The notes under the pieces are model-generated. The model searched no databases. It was not told the DNA's origin and saw only the letters and a list, made by a program, of their open reading frames with translations. Below are positions 24,601 to 38,140 of a DNA stretch of 64,000 nt, one piece after another. A program made the position numbers and the translations under genes. Position 1 is the first letter of the stretch; each line of letters begins with the position of its first letter. The DNA is from Aphidius gifuensis (lineage: Eukaryota; Arthropoda; Insecta; Hymenoptera; Braconidae): the NCBI RefSeq assembly GCF_014905175.1, contig NC_057792.1:20528963-20592962 (forward strand), read 5' to 3'.

Positions 24601-24829
24601 ATACATACCAAAAGCTCCACCGTAAAAAATAATGTCACCGGCTTAATAATTCACCCAAAAATACCCCCCTAATTTTCCGAACAATTTTTCCAAATTTCCT
24701 TTCAAAATAAAAACACTTTTCCAGCTCTCCCAAAATTCAATTATTTCAATAACAAAAAGCTCAATTAAATAAAAAATTCAAATCCAAAACTTTTCAATAA
24801 ACAAATTAAAAAAAAAATAAATAAATAGC

Positions 24830-27480
24830 TACATTCCATTATCATTGAATTTTTAATCATGTATGTTTTAAGTTGAATAATTATTTCGAGATTGTATATT
24901 TATAAAAATATATATTTTGATATTAGTATTGGTATATAATAACGTTGAGTCATGCTAGATTCCGGAGGTGTTATTGAAGGTGCGAAGAAATGAATTTCAA
25001 ATCTGTGTATGTATAAAAACACATATATAAAAAGTGAAAGAAAAAAAATATATCCAACAAGTACAAGCAGTAAAAAAAAGTAAAGAAAAAAGGGGTTCAA
25101 GAAATATATGTGTGTTGTTGTTGGGCCCCCCCAGGTGTCAGATTGACGGTCACTAATCGCGGGCAGGCGGAAAACAAGCGCGATGAGTTGCCGGTTGTTA
25201 TTATTATTATCATTATTATTATATGCGGCAAAATGTTTGAGATAAAAAAGAATACTTGCTTATATTAAATTGGATGTATACGTGTGTATTTTATATTTTT
25301 ACAAGTGTGGAGTTATTACTGACTCAACAAGGGCGGACAATAAAACACAGGGGGTGCCACTCGAATTTATTTTTTTTATTTTTTTTCATTTATTTATTTT
25401 ATATAATTTTTTCTCATCTTATTATTCTCATTCGATGTATCTCAAGACCTCAAAAAGTCAAATGAATGAAGAACCAAAAAGTTTTTTAAAAAAATGATGG
25501 ACTTTGTTGTCCATCTTTTCATCTACACAGATGTGTGTCGGCTCTCCTGCTTTTTTCACATCATAAGTATATTGTTTTTTTTTTTTAACTTGTATATTAC
25601 ATTACAAGAATTTTTTTTTTTTATATTGATCAGTTTATTGTTAAGAAACATCCGGGAAATTGTATTGGGTATCCGTGGTAAAGTTTTTAAGATTTCCATT
25701 GATATATTTCTTTATTGAATACAAATTAATTAATTGAATTTTTTTTTTTTTATTTTTAAATAGTTATAATAATAATGAAAAATTAAATAAAAAAATACCA
25801 CAAATAATATATAAAATTGTGTTTGAATAAAGCTTATAAAAAGTTGTTTTTTTTTAAGTTTATTTTATGCTTAATTTGATTTTTTTTTTCATTTTGAAAT
25901 AACTGGATTTGTATTTATCATAAAGAGAATAAAAGATTACATAAATTTGTAGAAAATCCTTTGATAATCCTCCTTATCCTTTCATCATAAAAGTCTGATA
26001 TATAAAAATATAAAAAATAAATGTATAATTTTATTAAAATATTTTTATTTGAATAAGAGCTTGAATAAAAAAAATTTTAAAAATAAAAAAATTCCTGTGG
26101 CGGCGCTAAATGTATATGGGATTTACCAATTAATATAAATTATTAAAATTTTTATTGTGCTACTGGTTACCTAGCTTCCTGATTTAAAAATTTTAAATTT
26201 GAAAAATTTTTATCACAAAAAAATGAGAGAAAAATAAATATATAATAAATTTGTAAAAATAATTTCTATTTATTAATTAAGTTAATTTATAAAATTAATA
26301 AACAAAAAAAATAAAATAAATATTGAAAAATAAATATAATAAATAAGTAAATAAATAAATGAAAAAAAAAAAAAAATATAATAATAATTTTTTAGTCATA
26401 TATTACAGAACGTTTATGTGTCGGTTGGCCAGAGGGAAGAATAAAAATATTAGAATGTCTATCCTCGTTTTATTTTTTATAATATATTTTTATTTATTTT
26501 ATTTTTCAGCTCATACTTTACCGACGAAGAGCAATACAAGAGCCATCGGCCACTAAACAGACTTGCTTCGCGTATAATTTATGAATTATTATTTTGTAAC
26601 ATAATGTGTCGAATACCGTTTTCCTTATTCTTACCGCTCGAATACATATTACATACTTCAGTAGCTGATTTTTTTTTTAAATACTACTATTATTTATTGT
26701 AATTTATTATTTAACTTTTCAGAATGTTAAACAATTTTTATCTATATTATTGTTATTATTTTTAATATTAATTTATGCAAGCTTGCATAGAGAGAAGAGA
26801 ATTATTTTTTAAATTGATAAATACAATGTGTACGATGAGCTTGCAAGCTCATGGACATGATATAATTTAATTGGGTATTGATAAACTCTTGACCGTAAAA
26901 TTTTACATTATTTTTATCGTTAAATTGATGATAAATTTAAATAAAAATTGATAAAGCCAAAGACATGATTATGAACACTTGAAATTATAAATTAAAAATT
27001 TATATTTTCATGTTAACTTGTTCATTCTATTTATTATTTTTTTTTGAAATATTTTTTTTTAAATAAACTTGGTTTATCATCGCGTGTCATATATTATATG
27101 CTATTATTAAAATTTTTATTATTTCTAAAATGACTTTTTATTACACTTTATACATTACAATAATTTTTTTTTTTTTTTTATCAAAATAGCAAACTCATTT
27201 CCGGTTGTAAAAAAAAAATTACAAATTAAATTATATTTTGAGTGACATTGTTTATTAATTTAATAAAAAATACAATAAATAAAAAAATATAATAATTATT
27301 TAAAAAAAAATTTGGATATGATTTTGATATTTGAAATTTGAAAATTAAAAATAGTGTGGGATAGCCCATCGACACTGGATTATTTACCAGACCGCGCGGC
27401 AACAAGAAAAAAGAGATAGTAGATAAAAAAAATAATAACAAAAAAATAATAATAATAAAATTAAAAAAAAAAAAAAAGTA
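24830..27480. other. Gene-free stretch with islands
   Basis: Less A+T-rich islands: about 25085-25200 (GGGCCCCCCCAGGTGTCAG and CGCGGGCAGGCGG, followed by an ATT/ATC microsatellite), 25490-25560, 26400-26450 and 26515-26650. No gene is supported. Confidence 0.45.
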
Positions 27481-27800
27481 GTAAAGGTGTATGGCAAGGC
27501 GGGCAAACTGTGCAACTTGCTTTGGGTCTTATTCTTTTAAAACATTTATTTTTATATGTGTTTCTCTTTCACTCTTTGTTGGCCCCACGAAGCAATCCTA
27601 TAATTACGAGTAACTCAGCCACATTTGCGTTGATCCGACACCTTAAAGATAGCATTTAGCGGCCCCTTTCATCTCCGCGGCAAACAAACCAATTTATACC
27701 GCAGGCCGCTTTGTAGACGGGCGAGGGGGCGGAGTACCGCCCCGCGCATCTATACCAAACGGCCACCATCTCTTTTTTATTTTTACCACCTTCAATATTA
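27480..27800. promoter_or_regulatory. Strongest GC island of the desert, with inverted GC box
   Basis: The core (about 27655-27775) is far less A+T-rich than anything nearby and rich in CpG. It contains a perfect inverted repeat GGGGCGG-AGTA-CCGCCCC at 27726-27743 and a fork head-type GCAAACA followed by CCAAT at about 27680-27693. It may be a distal enhancer or the promoter of an unseen noncoding transcript. The 67-codon minus-strand frame across it shows no recognisable domain. Confidence 0.35.
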
Positions 27801-29200
27801 TACCAACAACTACCACCAAATATATATACCCTTTTTTTTTTTTTTATCCCCCCTCGCATTTATATTACAATAATCCCTTTTTATATATTTTTTTTCTTCT
27901 CCTTTTTTTGAATATATTTTATTTCTCTTTAATAATCCAAAGAAAATATATTTATTTTTCACATTTATCAATAAAAGAAAAATCAATATTGAAAATTTAA
28001 TTAATAATTAACTGTAAAATTTATTTGATAGAAATTTAATTTTTTTATTTATTTGTTTTTCATTTCAATTCATTTTTTATTTTTCATTTTTATAATTTTA
28101 TTTTTTCATTTAATTTATATATTTAATTAATTAATTGGTTTTTTTATTTTTTTATTTTTTGATAGTTTATTGTGTGTGTTTATTTTAATATTTTTTTTTT
28201 TTTGGCCTAGTAACCGATATACAGTATAAAACAAGCTCGAACACTTACACTTTTGTATCACACACATTCAATCGACGACCACCCTGCATTTAACAAAAGT
28301 GGCATGTATAAAAACCCCCCTGATATTTTTTTTTTTTTTTTGATACATATTTTTAAGGTGGCCCATCGAAAATGCCGTGAGGCTAAAATCCCTTCACTCT
28401 TCTTTGGCAATCTTGTTGAATAAGAGAACAAGGTCCCCCTTATTTCGTCAGTCTCTCATCAAATAAAAAAATTTTTAAAAATAAAATAAAACTATATTCT
28501 CCGACACCATAACGAATTAAAAGTCATCAATATAAAAAATGATCAACACAAAAATATATAAAAATTTCTAAAACAATTTTAATAATAAAAAAAAAAATTG
28601 AAATAATAATATTCAATTTGTCAATGTCGTTAATTTAAAATGTATTTTTTATTTTTTATCCCAGTCACAATATATAAAAGAGGAAAATTATATTACAAAG
28701 AACTTGATTTTCACGTGCCAACCCCCTTTCAGCAGCTCTCCAGGCTCTGGACAATTTCGCGGCAAGAAAGGGCGTGATTTAAAAAAAAATAAAAAAGAAT
28801 ATAACCAAAAGAAACACAGAGGATCAACCAAGACAAAGATAATAATAAAAAAATACTGTTGGCAAGAGAAAGATGTGCTGAAAAATAATAAATAAAAAAT
28901 ATATAGACAAGAATAAAAAAGTGTACTTTAACTGCTTTTTGCAAAGGCGTTTCATCCAGTCAGTTTCACGCGCCCAGCAAAAAATTTTTTTATATTTTTT
29001 TCCTTTTATTCTTTTGCCGACGAGGACGCTACCATGTAGAAAATAAAAAATAATTTATAATATACATTCGACATACAAAATACAACTGCTGGAGTTTTCG
29101 TTTACGATCCTGAGTGCATAAGCTGCACGAGAAAAATAATCCTTTAAATATATCCTCGGTTATTAGCACAGTGTAAGTTACACTGTTATTTAACTTGAAT
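27800..29200. other. Gene-free stretch with islands
   Basis: Islands at about 28205-28320, 28355-28460, 28690-28775, 28930-29010 and 29020-29140 are less A+T-rich. The interval between them is homopolymer-rich. Together with 27480-27800 this is the densest island cluster of the desert. Confidence 0.4.
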
Positions 29201-32200
29201 AAAAATATACAAGAAAAAAATTTATGTAGATATATAGGTCAGTTATTAAATGTTTAAAATATTTGCTAAAATAAAACAGGCTGGAAAATTTATATTAATT
29301 TTTTTAGAAAGAAAAATTTCTTTTTTTTTTTTTGTCTTAATGGAATAATTACCGTTACTACTGTGGGGTAATATTCTAAAATAAATACCGATACTAATTT
29401 TAAATGCAACTTTTGTTTATTGATAATTTATATATATTTTTTTTAATTAAATTTTATTGATTGTTGTAAATAAACAATGATGAATAATAATAAAAACAAA
29501 CAAAATTGAAAATTTTTTTTTTTAAATGTATTTTTATTAATAAACAAATTGAAAAAAATATTTTTATTAATAATCAAAATTGATAATATATTTTTGATAA
29601 TTAAAAATTGATGTTAATAATAGTTATTGTTTATTAGATTGTTTATAAATATTTTTTTTTGAATTAAGAGTGTTTTATAATTTTTGCAATTTTTATTTCA
29701 AATTTTATTTAGATGGTTTTTATTTTTTAATTTAATAAACAATTGCAATAATTATTTTATTTATTTATTTTTTTTATTTTCTGAATTAATTGATAAAGGC
29801 TTTAAAAATTTAAAATAATGTCAACAACAATAATAAATAAATAAATGAAGAAATAAATTAAATTTCTATATTAGATTTAATTATTAATTTATTAACTTAT
29901 AATAATCATTGTTTATATATTAAATTAATTCATTTTTATATTGAAAAACCACAAGTACATGTATCTGACAATCGACTTGTATTATTATTTTTATTTAATT
30001 TCATATAAATTTTATCTAAACAATTTATTTATAATTATTAAATTGTCATAAACAGCGGCAGGATATATTGATTCATCAACAATTTTCAATGATTCATCAG
30101 TAGACAACACTATAATTACACAATTAAATTAATACTCATTATTTTTATATTAAAACATGTTTATAAATTTAATATCTTTTGTTTGTTTATTTAAATAATA
30201 ATTATAATAAATACAATATCATTATGTTTTAATCGAAAAAAATTACTAACTTCATTGTTTATTTCGTTTCGAAATTTCGATTGATTTAAATAAATTTCGA
30301 CGCTTTTCTATCAATCCCAATAATCAATAATAATTTCGTCTTAAATTATTAAAACTAAATGATATTTTAAATTAAAAAAATAATTATAATTTTAAATAAT
30401 TTACATGAAAATCTAATTTACAAATTCATTTCGAATTTTCGAATGAGACAACTGAGTTTATAATAAATGGAGGACATAAAAATGTGTCAAATATAAATTA
30501 AAAAAAAAAATTAAAACGTTTATAACAATGACAAAATATTTAATCATCAATTAAGTTAATAGTTTTTTTTTTTTTTCATTTAATAACACGTTAAATGAAA
30601 AATGTTTTTGCATGTGTTGATTCATGACATTATAATTTTATTGTGAATGTGTTGTTATTTTGATGCAAGAAAAAAAAAACAATAAGAGGAAAAACAAGAG
30701 GCACGATAGGATAAAACAAGACAAGTGGTGACTTGCCAAGTCGACATGATTGTCGTTGCTATTATAGACTCTAAAATTGCTACGAATTATCTTAGTAACA
30801 TTAATGAGTATACCATTGTCTAACCGACGAGTTTATTGAAAAGTTGTTACAAAAAAAGGAGAAAAAAAATTATACAAAGAAAAAAAAAAATTACTTTGAT
30901 TGTTTTGCTTTGTCGGTACATTAATTTTATATTTAGATTTTTTTTCTTTTATTATTTTTTTTTCTATTTCAAATGGCTTATAAATTGGTTTGTATTTTAA
31001 TATTATGAAAAATGATGTTTTCAACAGGTGCCAAAAAAAATATATACAATTAAATATGACCGACTTTTACAAAACACCCTGAGAATCAAAATTTAATGTA
31101 TTTTTTTTTTCTCTATTTTTTAGTTTATTAGATTTTATTTTTTTTTGGAGATGAAATTTAGCGTGACGATGTGTCTGTTAAATTAAAGTGGAACAAAATT
31201 TTTGCCCAGGGACAATAGACGATCGGGGTGGTCGAGATGAAAATAAAAATTGAAAATTTAAAATCATTGTTGTAAAGATGATGATAAATAACAAAATAAA
31301 AGTGTCATGATATTTAAAAAATTTCAAAAGGGATGATTTATTTAATTCTTCTTTCGAGTTAATAATAAATTTTTATTTTTTTTTTACTTTATTATTTGCA
31401 ACAATGACTTGTTTATGTAATTTTTAAATTATTTACCTTGAGGACAGAAGCTACATGAACACATAAACACACGTGCGACAGATAAATTTTTATTTAACGA
31501 TCGTGTTTTTACTAATGGAAAAATTTTTAAATAAAAAATTGTAGGAAATAATTTGACAATAAAAATAATCATTTTTTTATTTATTTTAATTTTTTTTTAT
31601 CAAAATAATTACGTGTAACGGGTATTAACCTGTTTTATAATAATTATTAAAAAAAAAAAATTTTATGGGATAACAATTTTTTTGTATATCGTTTACTAAA
31701 CTTTCACTAAAATTTTTTTTTTTTTTTTCGTAATAATATAAAGATGATTTTATTTATTTTACTTATAAATTCATAATTTAATTCTCATAAAATCCACATA
31801 CAAATATCATTTTAAATATCATAAATTCATTCGGGCTTTTTTTTTTTTTTTCTTAATTTGCTTATTTAATTTTGTCTTATTTATTTTTTATTTGCCGGCA
31901 ATATTTGTTTGATCCTTTTTTGCGCATTTTTTCGACAAGCAATTTACATTTATGAGCCACTGAATTTATTTTTTATTTTTAATATTATAAAATTTTCTAT
32001 GAGTTTATATATTTCTGCAAGTAGATTATTTAATTTTGATTAATTTAAAAAAAAAACAAACAGCTAGAAATAATATTACAAGTGTTTTTAAATTGATATA
32101 AATTATTGTAAATATTTTATTTATTTTTTCATATAACTACAAATTAAATTACTGATAATTATTTTGAAAAATAAATTAAATAAATGTTGTTATTTATATT

Positions 32201-32690
32201 TACAAGTATAAAATTATCAATTTACATTGACAATAATAATTTAGTAAATAGTCTTCTATTTATTGTTAATAAATTTAAAAAAAAAATAATAAAAAATTCA
32301 ATTAATTTGTTATCTGATTGTCCTGTCACAACTTGTCAGTTTCACAATTATTTTAAAACACACAACTTGATTATTAGCCGTCGCATACAATATTTAAATA
32401 AAAAAAAAAAAAAAAAATTTTAATTAACAAAATAAAATTAAAAAACATGCGTCTGGCAATTTGCAAAAAAATTTGTCACGTTTAAATTTGTAAGAAAATA
32501 AATAAAAGTAAATAAAATTTAAATAAATTACTACTGTGTTAAAAGACATTGCTACTTTCTAATTTTTTTTTTTTTTTTAAATAGTTTATTCTAATTTTCT
32601 ATAGCTCAATTTTATAGTTTTATAAGTACATGTGAATTTTATATATTATTGTTATTTATTTTAGGATAGAATTATTGTTATTTCGATGAT
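29200..32690. other. A+T-rich gene-free stretch
   Basis: Almost featureless A+T filler. Small islands occur at about 30690-30835 and 31160-31240. No gene, RNA gene or repeat family was recognised. Confidence 0.5.
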
Positions 32691-32699
32691 ATTTTATGA

Positions 32700-32880
32700 T
32701 TTTTTTTGTGTGAGAAAAAGCGTCCACGAATTTGTACGCCAATGTAGGATCAAACTCATCTCTGTGTTTGGTTGTTTGACTTGGCGGCTTGAGAGCGCTC
32801 TGTAATTATCTCGCCTGGCATGTAACTGCTTTGCCCCAGCTGTATTGCCTTACCTATCCAAGAGACCAACAGCCGCCAAA
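32700..32880. promoter_or_regulatory. Isolated noncoding island
   Basis: A sharply bounded block of 180 bases with complex sequence (CTTGGCGGCTTGAGAGCGCT, TCTCGCCTGGCATGTAACTG, CCAGCTG E-box) lies between A+T filler. Every frame has stops. It looks like a conserved noncoding element, which only cross-species alignment can confirm. Confidence 0.3.
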
Positions 32881-35800
32881 AAATATATATATAAATTTTC
32901 GAAATATCAAAAGATAAAGCATACTATTTAAAAGAATTTAAAAAATAAATAAATAAACAAGTTGTTTTTTAATTTTAAATAAATAAAAAATAAAAATACA
33001 CTAGCCAACAGTAGAAGCCAGTTATTTTAAAGTCATCAAAATTATTTTTATTTTAAGAAATAATAAAATAAAAAATTAGTTGTTAAAATGTAGAAATAAA
33101 TAAATAACCTAAGAAAGGTATTAAAAAATAATAATAAAATAAAATAAAACAAGTTTGCTTTTAAATCTATTTTAAAATTTAAAAAAAAAAAAAAAAACAT
33201 ATATCAAATTGTTGGTGTTAAACAAACATATATTTCTAAAATTAAAAAATTATATTACAAAAAATAAAGCATTATATAAATTAGAGAAAGGTGGAAATAA
33301 TTTTTTTGTTATTATTTCAAAAAAAGCTCAAAGCTCATCATAGAGCAACACACCCTTAAACAAACACTAAAATTTTTTTTTTTTAAATCAAAATAATATT
33401 TTTGTTATTAATAAATAAGTAATATTAAATATTTTTTATTTATAATAAATATGATTGTTTATAAAATATAAATATTGGTGTAGAAAAAAAAAAAATAATA
33501 TTAAGTAATTTTCAAAACCTACATTTTAAAAATTCAAAAAAAGAAAAAATTAAATAAATCAAATACAAAGTACAATGGAATTTTTGAAACACGCACATTC
33601 TATTATGTTACCGTCGGATAAACATGATAAATAAATAAGACACGAGTTTGTTATTCTAATAGATACACAAAAATAAAAACATTCTAAACATTCGATTATT
33701 TTTTCACACTATATTTTTCCAAAGTGAAAACTCATTCAAATAATTTATATACATAAATTAACTCTATACAAATTCTATTTTAATATCTACACACTGTGGT
33801 ATAACCCCTTTACAACCCCTACAGCTATAGCTTCCAAGAAGGAAAAAAAAAAAAGACAATGTATACTTTTTGTAATGCAAAAAAAGAAAGAAATCAGACA
33901 AAGCAAAGTTCATCGATTCGCGAACTTACAACAATATCGAATGATGTATATATAAAAATATAAAAGTTTGCAAGTATGAGTGGACATGGTTTAACAGGTG
34001 CAATGGTTTACAAAGTATCTTAAAAAGGTACCTGTAGATACACTTGTTCATTTATTATGCTATATACAGTTGCATAAATATATTGAGCGTGGGAAGACTT
34101 ACACAAGTGTCATCATCAAAAGTTCGAACATGAAAAAAACGCACCAAATATTATATATATAAATGTTATGATAATAATAATATACAAAAAGCAAAAAAAA
34201 AAAGGGTAAATGTCAACAAGACTGCAGTGGAATTGATTAAATAATATTGAAATATAAAAATAGAAAAAAAAGGTTGAAAATAATAAACACACAAAGTAGA
34301 ATAATAAATTGTTTTTTTTTTTCAAAGGAAAATGATTTTTCTTTTGTTAATCTGATTATTGACATTATTTTATTAAATCATTTTAATTAAATTTTATAAA
34401 TAAATAAATTTTTATTTTATCATGTTATTTAATTTTGTAAAATTATCATTAATTAAATTTTTTTATAATTAAAACAAAGTATAATAACAAATTGTTGAAA
34501 AAAATTTTTTCTAATAAAATTCAAACACAGTTATTAATACGTAATTTAAAAAAAAAAAAATAATTTTTTTATTAAATAAATTATAAACACTATAAAATTA
34601 ACAAATTTTAAAAAATTCTATTGAATATTTAAAACAAAAAAAAAATAACAATATAAAACATAAAAAAAAAATTTCTAATAAAAAATTATCCAATTTGTAA
34701 AACCACCCTTGTTAAATAAATGATTTGAAAAAAATAAAAAATAATTTTCTCAATGTATTTAAAATATTATTTTATATTTCACAAAATAAAAAAAAAAAAA
34801 AAAAGCAAACAAGAATGTATACAAGCGTGATTTTATGAATACACGTACGATATAGAAAAATATGAAAAAAAAAAAAATAAAATAAACGAGAGAATATATA
34901 TGATCGAATCTTGATGGGGTTAAAAAAAGATAGATGGATAAATATGTATGTGTGTGTGTGAAAAATAAGTAAAGAAGAAGAAGAAAAATAAAAAGATCAG
35001 AGGTGGCGGCGGCTGCTGAGGCTAATCACAGACGGTTGAGCACCCCGCCAATTAATATCACCGCCGGCAACACCTCGAAATAACGAAATAACCTTAAGAA
35101 TGAATACACCAAAGAGCAACAACTATACATCTATACATATATTGAAAATGTATAGAAAAAAATATCCTTCACACCCCCATGAATTTTTTTTTTTTTTTTT
35201 TAAATAGAAAAAATAAAATATACATTTTTTTTTTTCGCTTTCTTTCCTTTTGGTTTCGATTCAGGTGGTACCTGGTGGTGGATGATCATCATGATGATGA
35301 TGATAAAAAAAAATGAGATGAGTGTTGGTTTAAATATAAATGTGAGAGATATTATGGGTGTCTTCAGATTTGCAGGCCAATTTGAGTCTCTTTTTGCCTT
35401 CCTCATTATTATTTTTATTTTCTGCTAGCCATCGATCTTCAATAGTTGAAATTGGGATATATATTAAATTCATAGAAATACATTAATCGAGAATATATAT
35501 TAAATTGTGGTTTTATTAAAGTAATTTATATTTTTATAGTATTATGCATTAATAAAATTAAATTTTTGCTTTTTTTCTTTCAAAGGAATTTTAAATTTTT
35601 CTAGTATAAATTTAGAAAAAAATTGATAGAAAATAGAAAATTTATTTTTATAAATTTTAATATTTCAAATTGATAAAATAAAATTATTAATTTGAGAAAA
35701 AATTATCTTGTTTTGTGTAAAAAACAATTTAAGTTTAGTTAAAAAAAATTTTACTAAATTGAAATTTATTTTCAACTGTTTATTTTTTTCCTACGAAATT

Positions 35801-36230
35801 TATAGATCAAATTTTTGAAATAAAATTTGATATTTTACAACATTTTTATTCCCAATAACTGTAATTTTTTTTTAGCTAATGTAAATAAATTTTTAAAAGC
35901 CAAAAAATTACAAGTAGAATTAGCCAGTTATGGTCAGCCAAAATTCAAAAAACCACTTTGACAAAAAATAATACTAAAATTAATAAAAAAAAATATAAAT
36001 TAATTGAAAAAAAAAAAATTAATATTCTGTTAATCCAACTTGTTAAATAAATTACAAAATTCATCGACCAATTTTCAATATAAAATACATATTAAAAAAT
36101 AATTTTTTTCAATTTAAAAATATCAATTTATTTTTATTATTTTCAAGAAAAATAAATGATTATTATTAAGAAAAAAAAAAAAAACAAAAATGAAAGAAAC
36201 TAAATGTAAAATATGAAAAAAAATTATTTG
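32881..36230. other. Gene-free stretch with islands
   Basis: A+T filler to about 33780. Islands lie at about 33790-33840, 33900-34050, 34990-35110 (GGTGGCGGCGGCTGCTGAGG) and 35220-35420. A GAT/ATC microsatellite is at about 35280-35305. No gene is supported. Confidence 0.45.
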
Positions 36231-37110
36231 TATGGATAAATATATCCATAGTGTGAGATTGCAGTAGTCTTATTAGGTAGTTTGTGTAGACTTTGGAATG
36301 AGCTTCTGGTTTTTTTTTAAATTTTATTTTCTACCTTTGGCTTGCTCGCTCTTTTTAAACATTGTATATATGTATATAAATAAATACACAAACACATATA
36401 AAAAATATACACTGTGGCACGTCTAATTGCTTGCAACTTCCAAGTTCCAACACTCAGCTTGTTCTCCCACAATCGGTTCGTTGCTCGAAGCTGTAATACA
36501 CCACACTCACATCATCCCCCTCTCCACCAGCACACACACACAAACATAAACAACACAAAAAAAAATAAATAAATAAAAAAAAGCTCGAAAGAAAGTAATA
36601 ACAAATACGATGCAAAATACTTCACAGCTTTTTTTTTCATCGTAATTATTATTTTATCTATATTTATAAAAAAAAAAAAAAATATATTTACTAGACTTTT
36701 AACAGAATAAATGATAATGAGACGACATTGCTGGTTTTTTTTCTATTTAAATTTTTTTTTTTTTTGATTAAACCCCTCTTTACCCCATCATTTACTATTA
36801 GTTTTTTTAAAAAATAATAAATTTTTTATTATTGGTAGTTTGTTGTATAGCATGAAATATTAAAATAAAAAAAAAGTAATATTTATAAGCAAGGTAAAAC
36901 GGGTTTGTATATAGTCAATGACTAAACGCCAGGTCTTTTTAAACACCTGCAAGTCCGTCGGTAGCCTTTAAGAAGGGTAATATTATATCCTTCATCTTGC
37001 GTTTATTAAGCGAACATATATACTCTCGTTTCGATTCACCGTTCAAAGAACTTCCTGTTGTGTAAATAGCCATCGATTCAATACTCACCCTCTCATCATG
37101 ATGTATTTAT
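36230..37110. other. Noncoding islands
   Basis: Two less A+T-rich blocks: about 36410-36540 (contains GCACGTCTAATTGC and a CA-rich tail) and 36890-37100 (contains GCCAGGTCTTTTTAAACACC and TGCAAGTCCGTCGGTAGCC). Poly(A)/poly(T) separates them. No frame is protein-like. Confidence 0.35.
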
Positions 37111-37589
37111 CTACTAGTTATATTTTAATTTCTGTTTTTTTATTTGATTTTTTTTTTCCATATATATTTACAAGGATAATAAATGTTTATAGAAGAAAAA
37201 TAAGCAAAAAAAAAATGTATAAAAACGTTGAAAATATAAAAATAATATGAATAAAATCTATAAAATTATAAAAATCAAAATAAATCATTTTTTTTTATTT
37301 TAATATTTTATATTGATGTTGTTGGTAAGAAGTATGAAGTCAATATATTAAAAAAGTTTGAATCGTGATGGTGATGTTATCATGCATATACACAAGGTTG
37401 TATTATTTTTTTATTATTTTCATTTTTTATATTTTTTCAAGTGTATATAAAATTATAATAGGCAGGTTATAAACTTGATACTTATCGTTGAATCATTAAA
37501 GCTAGTTGGACTTTTTTTTTTTTTTTTGAGGTTCCTTAGATTTAAAAATGTAATTTTTTTGCTATTTTTTTAATGTGGTTAATTTTGGA

Positions 37590-38140
37590 AAAAAAAAATT
37601 GTGGAAATTGAATTTTTCTTGGAGGGAAAATTTAAAAAATTGAGAAGATTGCATAAAGGTTCGGTTGAGGGTAGTTAAAAGTGTAAGAGAATTTAAATTT
37701 AATAGAAAAATTTAAAATGAAAAAAAGCTCATTTTGCTAAGTGAAATTAATAAAAGTTTATATGAAAAAAAATAGACAATTAATTTTAAAAATTAGTCCG
37801 AATAATTCACGCAATAATTATGCAATTTATAAACTTTTTATCAATTTTATTTTTATTTTAAATATTAATTCAATTATTAGGAAAAAAAAAATTGTAAAAA
37901 TTAAATTTTTCGGATGGAAAATAAGTAAATACAGGTAAATTTTCTGGAGGGTTAGTTGGAGGTAGTTACAAGGACATTTGGAAAAGCTCATTTGGCCAAA
38001 TAAAATTCAAGAAAAATGCATAATAACATAGACAGATTTTAGTGTAGATTTGCACTCTAAATATTTGAAAAAAATTTCAAAATTCAGTCTAAATAATTAT
38101 CCAATTCATAAACTTCCTGTCAATTTTATTTATCATAATT
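37590..38140. repeat. Imperfect tandem duplication, unit of about 260-290 bp
   Basis: Paired landmarks recur in order: AAAAAATTGTGGAAATTGAA (about 37592) with AAAAAATTGTAAAAATTAAA (about 37885); GCTCATTTTGCTAAG (37727) with GCTCATTTGGCCAAA (37986); and AATAATTCACGC...AAACTTTTTATCAATTTT with AATAATTATCC...AAACTTCCTGTCAATTTT. No coding potential. Confidence 0.5.
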
